The position numbers and the translations under genes were made by a program. The notes under the pieces are model-generated. The model had not been told where the DNA came from and did not search any database. It was given only the letters and a program-made list of their open reading frames with translations. A DNA stretch of 11,861 nucleotides from Rhizobium sp. Q54 (GTDB lineage Bacteria > Pseudomonadota > Alphaproteobacteria > Rhizobiales > Beijerinckiaceae). The stretch covers positions 1 through 11,861 of the forward strand of contig CAMDOY010000082.1 in assembly GCA_945903655.1 (NCBI GenBank), given 5' to 3'. Of this stretch, positions 6,088 through 11,783 are shown one piece after another. Numbering within the stretch: the stretch's first letter is position 1; each line of letters starts with the position of its first letter.

Positions 6088-6768
6088 AAAATAGTCGCCG
6101 TTCTCATTGATGGCGGGCATCTCCGCATTGCAGCACAGACCGCACGGGTCAAATATGAACCCGACTTGATCGAAAAAGTCGCCGTTGCCTGCGTCTCCAA
6201 TGGGGAAGATTTGTTCCGTGCTTTCTACTACGACTGCCCTCTTTTCAACGGTACGCGCAAACTGCCGGTGTCCGGAGCGGACCAAGTTTTCAATGGCGAT
6301 AACGAGTGGCTCAATGTGCTCGCGAGCAAGGAGCTTTTTGCAATACGCCTCGGCACCCTGAAATTCCGTGGTTATAAACCGAAGAAAAGCAAATTCTTAG
6401 GACGCGCTCTCACAGACGCCGACTTCAAGCCCGACTTCGAACAGAAGGGCGTCGATATGAGGATTGGTTTGGACATAGCGAATTTTTGCGTGACCAAAGC
6501 GGTTGACCGCATTGTTCTAATCACCAACGATACCGATTGCATCCCAGCCATGAAATATGGCCGAAGGGCTGGTTTACAGATCGTGCTGATGTCGCTACCG
6601 GGTCAGGCGACTGCGCCCGAATTATTGCATCACGTTGACATACACAGAAAATTAAAAGCGTGGCCCAAATCCTTCAAAAACATTGCCGCCCTCACCCCAC
6701 CCTCAACCCCTCCAGCACCCGCAGCACCGCCTCCGGGATCGCCACCGGCCGCTGGTCCGCCCGTGTGA
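6085..6768 (+). CDS. NYN-domain protein (LabA/DUF88-like, PIN-fold putative ribonuclease)
   Basis: A 227-residue protein starting MKIVAVLIDGGHLRIAAQ from a TTG. NYN/PIN-fold acidic residues are visible: D9 in the first strand (VAVLIDGG), KGVDMRIGLD (121-130) and ITNDTDCIP (146-154), followed by GRRAGLQIVLMS. This matches the family pattern 'IDGxN ... KGVDVxLxxD ... SGDxDF', where the Asp residues hold a metal for RNA cleavage; here Asn-Asp-Thr-Asp replaces the usual Gly-Asp-x-Asp. The RNA target is unknown. The TTG is chosen because the family begins at this strand and the only in-frame ATG (6001) lies in the promoter and would translate through both leader hairpins. The gene is A/T-rich up to about 6688. 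The last 30 residues are Pro/Ala-only sequence read antisense to the thioesterase gene, probably acquired when the native stop was lost. Confidence 0.85.
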   Translation: MKIVAVLIDGGHLRIAAQTARVKYEPDLIEKVAVACVSNGEDLFRAFYYDCPLFNGTRKLPVSGADQVFNGDNEWLNVLASKELFAIRLGTLKFRGYKPKKSKFLGRALTDADFKPDFEQKGVDMRIGLDIANFCVTKAVDRIVLITNDTDCIPAMKYGRRAGLQIVLMSLPGQATAPELLHHVDIHRKLKAWPKSFKNIAALTPPSTPPAPAAPPPGSPPAAGPPV

Positions 6769-7135
6769 CATAGACATGGACGAAGCGGCCCTGCGCCGCC
6801 GCCTCATCCCCACCCGCGCGGAAGACGCCGAGCTGGTAGGTCACGGAGCTGCGCCCCAGCCGCTCCACCCGCAGGCCGACCTCGATCACTTCGGGAAAGG
6901 CCACGCTTTCGAAGAAGGTGCAGGAATTGGAGACCACCAGGCCGACCGTGTCGCTGGTCGCCGGATCCAGCGCGCCGCCCTCCATCAGATGGCGGCCCAC
7001 CGCCGTATCGAAGAAGGCGTAATAGACCACGTTGTTCACATGGCCATAGACATCGTTGTCCCCCCAGCGCGTGGCGATGGGGATGAAGGCGCGGAAATCC
7101 CTGCGGCGCAGGCGCGCCTCCCGTTCGCCCCCCAT
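6692..7135 (-). CDS. Acyl-CoA thioesterase, 4-hydroxybenzoyl-CoA thioesterase (hotdog) family
   Basis: A 147-residue single hotdog-domain protein. The signature TRWGDNDVYGHVNNVVYYAFFDTA (split here as TRWGDNDVYGHVNN at 22-35 and the following YYAFFDTA) places the likely catalytic Asp at residue 28, by comparison with the Asp of 4HBT thioesterase. Such enzymes hydrolyse acyl-CoA or aryl-CoA thioesters; the substrate cannot be assigned. The ATG at 7135 shares its first base position with the stop of the upstream dehydrogenase (TGATG), and no strong ribosome-binding site is seen, so it is probably translated by coupling. Its 3' end overlaps the opposing NYN gene by 77 nt. Length is normal, so the thioesterase seems intact. 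Confidence 0.9.
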   Translation of the reverse strand: MGGEREARLRRRDFRAFIPIATRWGDNDVYGHVNNVVYYAFFDTAVGRHLMEGGALDPATSDTVGLVVSNSCTFFESVAFPEVIEVGLRVERLGRSSVTYQLGVFRAGGDEAAAQGRFVHVYVTRADQRPVAIPEAVLRVLEGLRVG

Positions 7136-8289
7136 CAGAAGGCCCGCTCATAGATCGCCAGCGCGTCGGCCTCGTTCACCGGACGCGGATTGTTCACCAG
7201 CAGGCGAGTCTGGTTCATGGCGTCGCGGGCCAGCATGGGCAGGGCCTCCTGCGGCACGCCCGCATCGCGCAGGCGAGGGGGAATGCCCAGATCGACGCAA
7301 AGCCCCGCCAGCGCGGTCACGAAAAACGCCGCGCGTGCTTCGACGCCGCCAGAGGGCGCGTCGGCGAAGACGATAGGCGCCAGCTCCGCATAGGCGGGCG
7401 CGCAGGCGGGCGCGTTGAAGCGCAGCACTTCCGGCAGCACCAGCGCATTGGTGAGCCCATGGGGCAGGTGGTAGTGCCCCCCCAGCGGATAGGCCAGCGC
7501 ATGGACCGCCCCGACCGAGGCGTTGGCGAAGGCCATGCCCGCCAGCAGCGAGCCATTCAGCATGGCCTCGCGCGCCGCCAGATCGCTCCCCTGCGCCACG
7601 GCCTTGCGGATATTCGCGCCCAGCAGGGCCAGCGCCTCGCGGGCCAGGGCCTTCGACACCGGGCTATTGTTGGGGTTGATCGAGGTGAAGGCCTCGATGG
7701 CGTGGACCATGGCGTCGATGCCGGTCGCCGCCGTCACGGCGGGGGGCAGGCCGAGGGTGAGTTCGGGGTCGAGCAGGGCCACATCGGGGATGATGAGGGG
7801 CGAGACGACGCCCATCTTCTCCGCCGCCCCGGTGGTCACGACCGCCACGGCGGTGGCCTCTGAGCCCGTGCCTGCGGTGGTGGGAACCAGCACGAGGGGC
7901 AGGCGCGGCCCGCGCGCCCGGCCAAGGCCATAGGCCTCATTCAGCGCCTGCGGCGTGCAGGCCAGCAAGGCCGCGAGCTTGGCCACATCAAGCGAGGAGC
8001 CGCCGCCAAAGCCGATAATCCCCGTCGCGCCGAAATCGGTCGCCGCCTTTGTGGCGGCCAGAATGCAATGATCCGGCGGGTCCGCCTCCACCTGATCGAA
8101 GAGGGCGTAGGCCACGCCCGCCTTGCTGAGCGCGTCAAGCCCGGGCGTCAGGACGCCCAGCTTCACGAGGCCGGGATCGGTGACCACCAAAACCCGCGCG
8201 CCAAGCCGCGCCAGCGCAATCTCTCCCAACCGCGCCACGGCGCCGGGGGCGGAGATGATGGTCGGGACCGTGTTGAAGCTGAAACCCAT
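7135..8289 (-). CDS. Iron-containing (group III) alcohol dehydrogenase
   Basis: A 384-residue NAD(P)-linked dehydrogenase. The nucleotide-binding motif is GFGGGSSLDVAK (93-104), followed by PTTAGTGSEAT (136-146). Metal ligands typical of FucO-like enzymes fall at D192 and H196 (GIDAMVHAIEA), H263 (VHALAYPLGG) and H277 (HYHLPHG), all present. It should interconvert an alcohol and its aldehyde or ketone; subfamily (propanediol, butanol, maleylacetate-type) is not clear from motifs. The ATG at 8289 is chosen because AGGAG stands 6 nt upstream and the conserved N-terminus (FSFNTVPTIISAPGA) starts here; a longer frame to 8352 lacks support. It overlaps the thioesterase start by one base. The pair suggests one metabolic unit in fatty or aromatic alcohol/acyl-CoA turnover, an inference. 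Confidence 0.93.
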   Translation of the reverse strand: MGFSFNTVPTIISAPGAVARLGEIALARLGARVLVVTDPGLVKLGVLTPGLDALSKAGVAYALFDQVEADPPDHCILAATKAATDFGATGIIGFGGGSSLDVAKLAALLACTPQALNEAYGLGRARGPRLPLVLVPTTAGTGSEATAVAVVTTGAAEKMGVVSPLIIPDVALLDPELTLGLPPAVTAATGIDAMVHAIEAFTSINPNNSPVSKALAREALALLGANIRKAVAQGSDLAAREAMLNGSLLAGMAFANASVGAVHALAYPLGGHYHLPHGLTNALVLPEVLRFNAPACAPAYAELAPIVFADAPSGGVEARAAFFVTALAGLCVDLGIPPRLRDAGVPQEALPMLARDAMNQTRLLVNNPRPVNEADALAIYERAF

Positions 8290-8292
8290 GGC

Positions 8293-8314
8293 GCGCTCCT
8301 CAAAGCAGGAGCGC
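8293..8314 (-). promoter_or_regulatory. Hairpin burying the ribosome-binding site of the alcohol dehydrogenase gene
   Basis: GCGCTCC (8293-8299) and GGAGCGC (8308-8314) form a perfect 7-bp stem with an 8-nt loop. On the minus strand the arm nearest the ATG contains the GGAG of the ribosome-binding site, ending 3 nt before the start codon. Folding would block initiation. In a G/C-rich genome such stems also arise by chance. Confidence 0.4.
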
Positions 8315-8360
8315 CATACTATCCAACGCGTGAACGGGGTCCAGCGCTGCAAAAGTTCAA

Positions 8361-8389
8361 GGAGCGGCCCCCGCTGCGAAGGCCGCTCC
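8361..8389 (-). terminator. Rho-independent-type terminator of the Gly/Tyr-rich protein gene
   Basis: GGAGCGGCC (8361-8369) and GGCCGCTCC (8381-8389) form a perfect 9-bp stem with an 11-nt loop. Read on the minus strand it is followed by TTGAACTTTT, a moderately T-rich run. It lies 16 nt past the stop codon at 8406, so it should end that transcript and insulate the dehydrogenase gene further downstream. Nothing else is recognised between 8290 and 8405 apart from the hairpin at the dehydrogenase start. Confidence 0.7.
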
Positions 8390-8405
8390 CGAAAGCCTGC
8401 GCCTG

Positions 8406-8942
8406 TCAGTTTGCGCGGGCGAGCGCCAGCTTCACCGGCTGCGCCTGTACCTGCCGCGTATGGACCGGACGGTTGTGGATCTGGCGCATATGGACGGGGC
8501 GCCCATGGATGGCCCGCACGGGGGTCACGGCGCGCACGCTGCGATAGGGCCCGCGCGTCACGATGGCGGCGCGGCGCACCATGGGGCCATTGCGATAGGC
8601 CACATAGGTCGGGCCATAGTTGTAGCCCCAGCCCACCGGGCGATAGCCCGGACCATAATATCCGGCCCCATAATAGCCCACATCATAATAGGGGTCGGCG
8701 TAGTAGCCCGCCGCCAGCGGCGCGGTGGCTAGGGCCGCTCCGGCGATGAAGGGCGCGGCGGCCAGGGTCGCGGCGGCGCCGACGACGCCTGCAGCCGCCA
8801 CAACCGGCGCGGCGATCAGGGCGCCCAGCAGCCCCGGGCCCCAGCCATAGTCATAGGCCACATAGGCGGGATCATAACCGCCGCCATAATAGATCTGCGC
8901 CTGCGCCTGCGCCTGCGACCAGAAGGGCGCCTGCGGCTGCAA
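8406..8942 (-). CDS. Gly/Tyr/Ala-rich putative exported protein, N-terminus out of frame with its signal peptide
   Basis: The open frame from a TTG at 8942 gives 178 residues. After a QAQAQAQ run comes IYYGGGYDPAYVAYDYGWG. A hydrophobic Ala/Gly/Val stretch (about 38-80, LLGALIAAPVVAAAGVVG...) follows, like a glycine-zipper membrane segment. Then a Tyr/Gly-rich block (YYDVGYYGAGYYGPGY) and a basic, His/Arg-rich tail with repeats of RPVHMRQ / RPVHTRQ. It looks like a small envelope or surface protein; I know no function. This frame has no signal peptide and no ribosome-binding site at the TTG. A perfect signal peptide with a good ribosome-binding site starts at 8964 in the neighbouring frame, and a one-base shift near the (GCAGGC)n tract would join them. 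The gene is therefore probably frameshifted, or the sequence has a one-base error there. Confidence 0.65.
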   Translation of the reverse strand: MQPQAPFWSQAQAQAQIYYGGGYDPAYVAYDYGWGPGLLGALIAAPVVAAAGVVGAAATLAAAPFIAGAALATAPLAAGYYADPYYDVGYYGAGYYGPGYRPVGWGYNYGPTYVAYRNGPMVRRAAIVTRGPYRSVRAVTPVRAIHGRPVHMRQIHNRPVHTRQVQAQPVKLALARAN

Positions 8943-8964
8943 AAGAAGTAAGCTTGCGTTTCAT
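8872..8964 (-). pseudogene. Signal-peptide reading frame cut off by a frameshift (5' part of the Gly/Tyr-rich gene)
   Basis: ATG at 8964 has GGAG 8 nt upstream and encodes MKRKLTSFAAAGALLVAGAG, then AGADLLWRRL and a stop (8872-8874): 30 residues. The first 23 residues are a textbook Sec signal peptide with basic start, Ala/Leu core and AGA end. The frame then degenerates, while the adjacent +1 frame continues as the Gly/Tyr-rich protein. Joining the two within the hexamer tract at 8896-8919 would give '...AGAGAQAQIYYGG', a sensible cleavage-site context. Confidence 0.6.
8896..8919. repeat. Hexanucleotide tract (TGCGCC)3 + TGCGAC
   Basis: Four consecutive 6-nt units, TGCGCC three times then TGCGAC on the plus strand (GCAGGC on the coding strand). 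It encodes Ala-Gly repeats in the signal-peptide frame and Gln-Ala repeats in the other. It coincides with the place where the coding frame must change. Units of six would not alter frame when gained or lost, so a separate single-base change is needed. Confidence 0.7.
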
Positions 8965-8972
8965 GGGAAGCA

Positions 8973-8992
8973 CTCCGGTTGACCTACCGGAG
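8973..8992 (-). promoter_or_regulatory. Hairpin overlapping the ribosome-binding site of the Gly/Tyr-rich protein gene
   Basis: CTCCGGT (8973-8979) pairs perfectly with ACCGGAG (8986-8992) around a 6-nt loop. On the minus strand the arm nearest the start reads ACCGGAG, containing the GGAG used by the ATG at 8964. No T-run follows, so it is not a terminator for the methyltransferase gene upstream. A role in initiation control is inferred. Confidence 0.4.
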
Positions 8993-9041
8993 CATTCAAC
9001 CCGCCAGGGGCTGAAAGGTTACGCTGCGTCCCCTCATCCCT

Positions 9042-9935
9042 TCAGTCATCAAGCCTGCGTTCGGTGGTCTTCAGGGCGTCGGCGAGGCGCATCTTGGCGC
9101 TGCCGGGCTTGAGAGGCTTTTGCTGGCTCTCGTGGGGCGCCCAGCCCGACAGCCACACCAGATCGAAGGTCGCCCGCACCCGCCCGTCATCATCGCTGAA
9201 CCGCTCGGCGTAGATCTCGGCGGCGCGCAGGGCCACCGTGCGCCGCAGCCCGCGCTTGTCGCGCAGCACCAGCGCATTGGTGGCGCCCATGGAGCGCAGA
9301 TCATGGGCCAGCGCGAAGAGGTGATCGTAGCGCACGGTCACCGTATCCACATCCGTCACCGGCAGGGCGAAGCCCGCCCGCTGCAAAAGCCCGCCCAGAT
9401 CCCGCAGATCGACGAAGGGCGCTACGCGGGGGCTGACACCCTCCAGAATCTCCTCCTCCGCCGCCGCCAGCGCGGCGCGCAATTCATGCAGGCTCTGGCC
9501 GCCCACAAGGCAAGCCATGAAGAGCCCATCTGGCCGCAAGGCGCGGCGGATCTGCACCAGCGCGCCCGGCAGATCGTTCACATGCTGGAGCGCCAGACCG
9601 CAGACGATGAGATCGAAGCTTTCGGGCGCGAAGGGCAGGGCCTCCTCGTCCGCCAGAAGACCCAGCCAGTCCCCCTGCCCCAGCCCCTCGGGAACGGAGG
9701 CGGCGCGCACCAGCAATCCCGGTTTGCGCGTGGCCAGCATTTGCGCGATCTCGGGCCCTGGCGAGCACAGATCCAGCGCCCGCTCGAAGGGGCGCATGAT
9801 GGCGCCGAGACGCTCCTCCATATCCTCCGCCACCCGCTCCAGCAGGAAGCTTGCGGCGCCAAAGCGCAGGGCGCGCGCGAGGCGCAGGCGCAGGAGGCGG
9901 CGGTCGAAGATCTGGGGCGCGGGGGCTTGGGTCAT
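9042..9935 (-). CDS. SAM-dependent methyltransferase-fold protein, NDUFAF5/BioC-like
   Basis: A 297-residue class I methyltransferase-fold protein. It starts MTQAPAPQIFDRRLLRLRLARAL, and FDR...R.R...FLLERVAEDMEERL is the family's N-terminal helix pattern. Motif I is at 53-62 (ALDLCSPGPE), the acidic post-I strand is less clear, and FDLIVCGLALQHVNDLPGAL (about 105-124) with RRALRPDGLF follows. The C-terminal half has DLRSMGATNAL, typical of the NDUFAF5-like clade. In mitochondria NDUFAF5 hydroxylates an arginine of complex I subunit NDUFS7; alphaproteobacterial homologues may act likewise or as methyltransferases. Motif I departs from the common GxGxG. The ATG at 9935 lies only 43 nt from the divergent hydrolase start. 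Confidence 0.85.
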   Translation of the reverse strand: MTQAPAPQIFDRRLLRLRLARALRFGAASFLLERVAEDMEERLGAIMRPFERALDLCSPGPEIAQMLATRKPGLLVRAASVPEGLGQGDWLGLLADEEALPFAPESFDLIVCGLALQHVNDLPGALVQIRRALRPDGLFMACLVGGQSLHELRAALAAAEEEILEGVSPRVAPFVDLRDLGGLLQRAGFALPVTDVDTVTVRYDHLFALAHDLRSMGATNALVLRDKRGLRRTVALRAAEIYAERFSDDDGRVRATFDLVWLSGWAPHESQQKPLKPGSAKMRLADALKTTERRLDD

Positions 9936-9978
9936 GGCGCCTTATGGCGCGGGGCGCGTGCGGGGTCAAAGGCGCCGC

Positions 9979-11004
9979 ATGGACAGGCCGCGAGGCTCAG
10001 GCTACCTCTGGTCCATGGCGCGCAATTCCTATTACACCGGCCCGAACTCCGACCATTTCGATGGAACCCGTTTTTTCATTCGCGGCGCCACCCGCGACAA
10101 GACGCGGGGCGAAGTGCTGCGCTGGATGGCCGGGCGCAAGCGCGCGCCCTGGCCCAAACATGCGCCCAGCCCCTTTCACGCCCATCCACCCGCCCGGGTC
10201 GAAGGCGAGGCCCTGCGCGTGACCCTGGTGGGCCACGCCACCTTCCTCGTCCAGACCGAGGGGCTCAACATCCTCATCGATCCCGTGTGGTCGAAGCGCG
10301 CCAGCCCCGTGCAATGGGCCGGGCCCCTGCGGGTGAACCCGCCGGGCATCGCTTTCGAGAACCTGCCAAGGCTCGACGCGGTGCTCGTCAGCCACAACCA
10401 TTACGACCATCTGGACATGGCGACCCTCTCCGCGCTGACGCGGCGGGACGCCCCGCGCGTCATCACGCCGCTGGGCAATGACGCGATCATGTGGCGGTCG
10501 GATCGCAGCATCGATGCGCAGGCCCATGACTGGGGCGCGCGCGTGCCCCTCAACGGGCGGCTCGCGGTGCATCTGGAACCCGCTTATCATTGGTCGGCGC
10601 GGGGGCTTGGGGATCATCGCATGGCGCTCTGGTGCGCCTTCGTCATCGAGACGCCGGCTGGCGCCATCTATCATATCGCCGACACCGGCTGGGGCGCGGG
10701 GGCGATCTTCTCGGCGGTGCGCGAGAAATATGGACCGCCGCGTCTCGCCATGATTCCCATCGGCGCCTATGAGCCCCGCTGGTTCATGGGCGAGCAGCAT
10801 GTGGACCCCGAGGAAGCTCTGCGGATTTTCCAGCTCTGCGGCGCCCGCCGCGCCGTGGGCCACCATTGGGGCACGTTCCAACTCACCGACGAGCCCATCG
10901 ATGAGCCCGAGCGGCGCCTGCATGCGGCTCTGGACGAGGCGGGAATCGACCGCAAGCTCTTCCACGCCATGCGGCCCGGCGAGAGCATGGATGTGCCGAC
11001 GTAG
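9979..11004 (+). CDS. Metallo-beta-lactamase-fold hydrolase, NAPE-PLD/UlaG-like
   Basis: A 341-residue (from 9979) metallo-hydrolase. Metal motif HNHYDH is at 139-144. Further ligands are expected at H204 (PAYHWS), D235 (HIADTGW) and H296 (VGHHWGTF); the spacing closely follows that of N-acylphosphatidylethanolamine phospholipase D. The N-terminal block NSYYTGPNSDHFDGTRFF and GHATFLVQTEGLNILIDPVW are family hallmarks. It probably hydrolyses a phosphodiester or lactone; the substrate is not predictable and there is no signal peptide. Two starts are possible: ATG 9979, with AAAGG 6 nt upstream, and ATG 10015 (MARNSYY), which matches where family members usually begin but has no ribosome-binding site. 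I favour 9979 mildly. Its promoter must overlap the divergent methyltransferase start. Confidence 0.9.
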   Translation: MDRPRGSGYLWSMARNSYYTGPNSDHFDGTRFFIRGATRDKTRGEVLRWMAGRKRAPWPKHAPSPFHAHPPARVEGEALRVTLVGHATFLVQTEGLNILIDPVWSKRASPVQWAGPLRVNPPGIAFENLPRLDAVLVSHNHYDHLDMATLSALTRRDAPRVITPLGNDAIMWRSDRSIDAQAHDWGARVPLNGRLAVHLEPAYHWSARGLGDHRMALWCAFVIETPAGAIYHIADTGWGAGAIFSAVREKYGPPRLAMIPIGAYEPRWFMGEQHVDPEEALRIFQLCGARRAVGHHWGTFQLTDEPIDEPERRLHAALDEAGIDRKLFHAMRPGESMDVPT

Positions 11005-11010
11005 AGCGTC

Positions 11011-11616
11011 CTATTTCAGGAAGACGTAGATATCGATCCGCGCGCCATCCTCTTCGGGGGTCTTGGGCAGACTCAGATATTCCTCGAGGAAGAGGTTCTG
11101 CGCTTCCAGCCCCTTTTCGTCGAGATAGGCGGTGATGGCCTCATAGGTCGTGTCGATCTCGTCATAGGAGCCGCGATGCTCGAATTTCATCGTCTTGCCT
11201 GCGGGCGAGGTGGCGATGCGCAAGCCGTTTTGCAGGCTGGGCGCAGGCTCGGGCAGGGCGGCCAGCGGCGCCATGGCCTCGAAGCGGAAGCCCTTGTCGT
11301 CGGTGTCGACGAAGACCACGAAGGGATTGCCAGCCATTTCCAGCCCCGCCTTGCCCATCTCCGCGCGCAGCTTGTCGATGGCTTCGGCGAGGGTGCGCAT
11401 GCCCTCGTCCCATTCGGCCGTTCCGGCAAGCGCGACCGTTGGCCGCGCCTTCAACTGGACGATGCTGGGGGAGGCGACGTCGGTGGAGGCGTCGGGAAGC
11501 GGCGCCATTTGCGCGGCGACAGGTGAGAGGGTGAGCGTGGCGGCGAGACACACCGCCGCCGCCAAGGCCATTGCGCCATGCGCAAGCGAGCTGAGAACGG
11601 CGAGGGGTCTGGACAT
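11011..11616 (-). CDS. Exported protein with GyrI-like small-molecule-binding domain
   Basis: A 201-residue protein. A signal peptide occupies about residues 1-36 (MSRPLAVLSS..., hydrophobic core AAAVCLAATLTL, cut near VAA-Q). Residues about 52-201 resemble the GyrI/AraC effector-binding (SOUL-like) fold, with the C-terminal signature HRGSYDEIDTTYEAITAYL then LFLEEYL...DIYVFLK. In cytoplasmic relatives this fold binds small ligands or gyrase; here it is exported, so a periplasmic ligand-binding role is likely but unproven. The ATG at 11616 is chosen for the GGAG 8 nt upstream and the intact signal peptide. A strong promoter stands 46 nt upstream. It converges on the hydrolase gene, with 6 nt between the stops. 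Confidence 0.85.
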   Translation of the reverse strand: MSRPLAVLSSLAHGAMALAAAVCLAATLTLSPVAAQMAPLPDASTDVASPSIVQLKARPTVALAGTAEWDEGMRTLAEAIDKLRAEMGKAGLEMAGNPFVVFVDTDDKGFRFEAMAPLAALPEPAPSLQNGLRIATSPAGKTMKFEHRGSYDEIDTTYEAITAYLDEKGLEAQNLFLEEYLSLPKTPEEDGARIDIYVFLK

Positions 11617-11668
11617 GCTGTGGCTCCGGCGGACGGCTTGGTCGGCAAGACTGAGTCGCGCCTCGCAT

Positions 11669-11697
11669 ATTAAAGACCAGTTGAATGGCGATGCCAA
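11669..11697 (-). promoter_or_regulatory. Sigma70-type promoter of the exported GyrI-like gene
   Basis: On the minus strand, -35 TTGGCA (11692-11697) and -10 TTTAAT (11669-11674) are separated by exactly 17 nt. Each box matches the consensus at 5 of 6 positions. Transcription would begin near 11662, leaving a leader of about 46 nt. The nearby insertion-sequence end begins about 25-35 nt further upstream. Confidence 0.65.
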
Positions 11698-11720
11698 GAT
11701 GGGGAGCGTCCGCTGTCGCG

Positions 11721-11770
11721 AGCACATGATATGTCCGGTTTAGGTAGCACGTGGTTTGTCCGGTTTTTGG
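11721..11770. repeat. Tandem 25-bp direct repeat at the insertion-sequence end
   Basis: Two copies start at 11721 and 11746 and agree at 18 of the first 21 positions. Each has AGCAC-x-TG followed by a shared TGTCCGGTTT (11732-11741 and 11757-11766). They lie just before a transposase-like start codon, so they are likely transposase-binding sites in the terminal region. The exact outer end of the element cannot be fixed because its other end is outside the window. Confidence 0.7.
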
Positions 11771-11783
11771 ATCGGAGGACCGC

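Noticed and set aside
8896..8919. Phase variation by slippage of the GCAGGC tract
   Set aside because: The unit is 6 nt, so gaining or losing units keeps the frame. Only a one-base change could connect the signal peptide to the body.
9006..9034. AGGGG...CCCCT inverted repeat after the methyltransferase stop as a terminator
   Set aside because: The stem is only 5 bp with a long loop, and no T-run follows on the minus strand.
9120..9978. Long plus-strand frames (for example 9120-10481 and 9517 onward) across the methyltransferase gene
   Set aside because: They are antisense to the methyltransferase and give low-complexity Arg/Gln/Ala translations. Only the segment from 9979 or 10015 matches a known family.
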